Positions 15,325 to 16,919 of a stretch of 16,919 nt of DNA are shown here, piece by piece. Position 1 is the stretch's first letter. Each line of letters opens with the position of its first letter. Under the pieces are notes generated by a model that was given only the letters and a program-made list of their open reading frames with translations, made no database searches and was not told where the DNA came from. Position numbers and translations under genes: made by a program. Source of the DNA: CAYJPV01 sp964396055 (GTDB taxonomy: Bacteria; Acidobacteriota; Vicinamibacteria; Vicinamibacterales; JAKQTR01); assembly GCA_964396055.1 (NCBI GenBank), contig CAYNDV010000099.1:1-16919 (forward strand), read 5' to 3'.

Positions 15325-15741
15325 ATGACGTTGCACGACGATGTGATGACCGACCTGCTGACGGTGTACCTGGCGGGAGAGGCGTCGGCGGCCACGCGGG
15401 CGCTGGTCGAGGCTCGTGCCGCGGCCGACGCGGGGTTTGCGCGCCGGCTGGCGGCGGCACGGGACGTGTCGCTGGAGTCCGCCGCGCCGGCGGCTGCGCC
15501 CGATGCCGAGCTGCGGGCGCTGGGCCACACGCGTCAGTTCCTGTTTCTGCGGACGATGTTCGTGGCGTGGGGCGTGGTGTTCACGCTGCTGCCGCTCACC
15601 TTCACGTTTGGCGATGGCGGGGCGCAGTTCGTCTTCTGGGGGCGTCATCCCGGCCTGGTCTGGTCGTTCTGGAGCCTGGCGGCGGCCTCGTGGACGGCGG
15701 GCGTCTTGATGCACCGCCAGGTGCGTCACTCCGGGCTGTAG
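15325..15741 (+). CDS. Membrane anti-sigma factor (non-zinc), predicted
   Basis: 138-aa protein. The N-terminal cytosolic part (1-65) resembles anti-sigma domains (DDVMTDLLTVYLAGEASAATRALVEA), but the usual H-x3-C-x2-C zinc motif is absent; the protein has no Cys. Two membrane segments lie at about 72-94 and 111-129. By position it should bind and inhibit the preceding sigma factor at the membrane. ATG 15325 is chosen for the GGGGGAGAG site before it, 14 bp after the sigma stop. An earlier ATG at 15307 overlaps that stop as ATGA and would add six residues by coupled translation. Confidence 0.75.
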   Translation: MTLHDDVMTDLLTVYLAGEASAATRALVEARAAADAGFARRLAAARDVSLESAAPAAAPDAELRALGHTRQFLFLRTMFVAWGVVFTLLPLTFTFGDGGAQFVFWGRHPGLVWSFWSLAAASWTAGVLMHRQVRHSGL

Positions 15742-15767
15742 GCGCGGGGGCGGCCGGCCCGCCTCAA

Positions 15768-15786
15768 AATCAATCCGGGATTGATT
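15768..15786 (-). repeat. 19-bp palindrome, copy 3
   Basis: Same sequence as copy 2. On the minus strand it begins one base after the TGA of the GGDEF gene and is followed by TT. It lies between the convergent anti-sigma and GGDEF genes, so it could serve as a weak bidirectional terminator. Confidence 0.85.
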
Positions 15787-15787
15787 A

Positions 15788-16873
15788 TCAGCTGACGAGG
15801 GCGCGCAGGAAGCTGCGCGTCTTGGCCTCCACGCGTTTCTTGCCGCGTTTCTTGGCGTCGTACAGCGCCTCGTCGGCCCGTTTGACGATGGCCTCGGGCG
15901 TGTCGCCGGCGGCGTACTCGGTGACGCCGGCGCTGAAGGTGAAGGTGACGAAACGTTTCTCGCCGTTCACCTCGTATTCGTACGACGGGGCGATCTGCTG
16001 CATCACGGCGCCCACGCGCGTGCGGGCCTTGGCCAGGGCGGGCGTGTGCAGCAGCACGGCAAACTCGTCGCCGCCGTAGCGGGCCACCACCTCGCCGTAT
16101 TCCAGGGCGTCGCTGAGCAGCTGGGTGGCGGCGATGAGGACGCGGTCGCCCACCTGGTGGCCGTGGCTGTCGTTGATGCCCTTGAAGTCGTCGAGGTCGA
16201 TCATCGCCAGGGTGAAGGGGGTGTTCTCCCTGGTGGCGCGGGCCAGCCATTCGCGCAGGGCGATGTCGAAGCCGCCGCGGTTGGGGATGCCGGTGAGGGC
16301 GTCGGTGGCGGCCTCGGCGCGGGCCTTCTTCAGGTTCTCTTCCAGGGTTTTCACCTGGCCGGCCAGGCGGGCGGTGGTCTTGGCCTCGGCCTTCTGGCGT
16401 TCCTCGAGGGTGGCGCGCAGGATGGCCACTTCGCGGATGAGGCTGCGCTTCAGCTCGCGGATGTCCTGCAGGTCGACCATTTTTTCCATGGCCTGGGCGG
16501 AGCGCTGCATCTCGGCGTCGAACCTGGACGAATCGCCGCGGATGGCGTCGACGACGGAGCGGAGGGTGGCGACCAGGTCGACGAACTCGGCTTCGCGGTC
16601 GGCGGCCTCGGCGCGGAGGCGGCTGAGCATGACCTCGCAGTCCTGGACGATTTCGCGGGCGAGGGCGGCGAGTTCGAAGGGGTCCTGTTCTTTCTGGAGT
16701 GCGGAGCGCCAGGCGTCAATCCGTTGGCGGAGGGTGGCGGCCTTGCGCGTGGCGGCCTCGGGGAGGTGCTGGCCGATGAGGTAGAGGAGCTGGTCGGCGA
16801 GCGAGAGGAGGGCGTGGGCGCGCCGGGCGTCCTGGGGCTGGTTCAGGGCAAGTTCGATGAGCTGGGTCGACAC
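15788..16873 (-). CDS. GGDEF diguanylate cyclase
   Basis: 361-aa cytosolic protein that should make cyclic di-GMP. Residues 1-185 are almost wholly helical and include a long coiled coil (about 125-188), a likely dimerisation and signal-input region without a named domain. Residues 186-350 are a complete GGDEF domain: DALTGIPNR (191-199), the metal/substrate segment DLDDFKGINDSHGHQVGD (226-243), the active-site loop RYGGDEF (265-271) and FSAGVTEY with ADEALYDAKKRGKKR at the end. The inhibitory RxxD site before the loop is replaced by E258-Y-G-E261, so product inhibition is probably lost. The GTG start has GGGAG seven bases upstream. No membrane segment is visible. Confidence 0.92.
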   Translation of the reverse strand: MSTQLIELALNQPQDARRAHALLSLADQLLYLIGQHLPEAATRKAATLRQRIDAWRSALQKEQDPFELAALAREIVQDCEVMLSRLRAEAADREAEFVDLVATLRSVVDAIRGDSSRFDAEMQRSAQAMEKMVDLQDIRELKRSLIREVAILRATLEERQKAEAKTTARLAGQVKTLEENLKKARAEAATDALTGIPNRGGFDIALREWLARATRENTPFTLAMIDLDDFKGINDSHGHQVGDRVLIAATQLLSDALEYGEVVARYGGDEFAVLLHTPALAKARTRVGAVMQQIAPSYEYEVNGEKRFVTFTFSAGVTEYAAGDTPEAIVKRADEALYDAKKRGKKRVEAKTRSFLRALVS

Positions 16874-16919
16874 AGGTACACTCCCGCCAAAGAGTCAGGG
16901 GAGTAATCGGCAGGAGGCG

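Noticed and set aside
14257..15786. Palindromes as integron attC sites
   Set aside because: They lack GTTRRRY/RYYYAAC core sites and the longer imperfect stem of attC; no integrase gene is present and the genes are not small promoterless cassettes in one direction.
14257..15786. Palindromes as a CRISPR array
   Set aside because: Copies are 500-1000 bp apart with genes between them.

Overview
The window is GC-rich bacterial chromosome (about 70% G+C in sampled lines of most genes). The gene mix is typical of a large soil-type genome: an outer-membrane-style lipoprotein, Tat-exported and Sec-exported hydrolase-like proteins, an orphan hybrid membrane histidine kinase, an ECF sigma factor with its membrane anti-sigma, and a diguanylate cyclase. 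The style fits Acidobacteriota (Vicinamibacteria-like), but this is an inference from gene families, not a demonstrated placement. There are no rRNA or tRNA genes and no CRISPR array.

Layout. 28-1074 (-): a lipoprotein gene followed by a small four-helix membrane protein. 1277-2254 (+): an aldo/keto reductase, convergent with a 536-aa secreted protein of unknown function (2312-3922, -) and separated from it by a long GC hairpin. 4122-6405 (+): a Tat-exported phosphotriesterase-type amidohydrolase and a secreted parallel beta-helix protein, probably one operon. 6803-10389 (+): two unrecognised genes in a region of visibly lower G+C (about 53-62% in sampled lines). The first has a duplicated Ser/Gly/aromatic beta segment, and the second is a secreted coiled-coil protein. 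10597-12967 (-): a histidine kinase and a HepT-like HEPN protein. 13094-14257 (+): a DUF932 protein. 14277-14778: a broken methyltransferase and the tail of a second DUF932 gene. 14846-15741 (+): an ECF sigma/anti-sigma pair. 15788-16873 (-): a GGDEF protein.

The most interesting part is the 6.4-10.6 kb module. Its two genes have no family I can name. It is followed by a coiled-coil tail that looks like the end of a lost paralogue. It is bounded on the left by a 42-bp copy of the 3' end of the HepT gene that bounds it on the right. This suggests an inserted or recombined cassette. The HepT itself is an orphan: it has the Rx4H catalytic motif but no MntA partner, and Gly replaces the Tyr that MntA normally modifies.

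A second signal lies in 14.2-15.8 kb. Three copies of a 19-bp palindrome (AATCAATCC-N-GGATTGATT) each sit at or within one base of a stop codon. Two of them are part of an ungapped 82-bp duplication carrying the DUF932 C-terminus. The methyltransferase between those two copies has lost its SAM-binding core. Together these features record local duplication and deletion.
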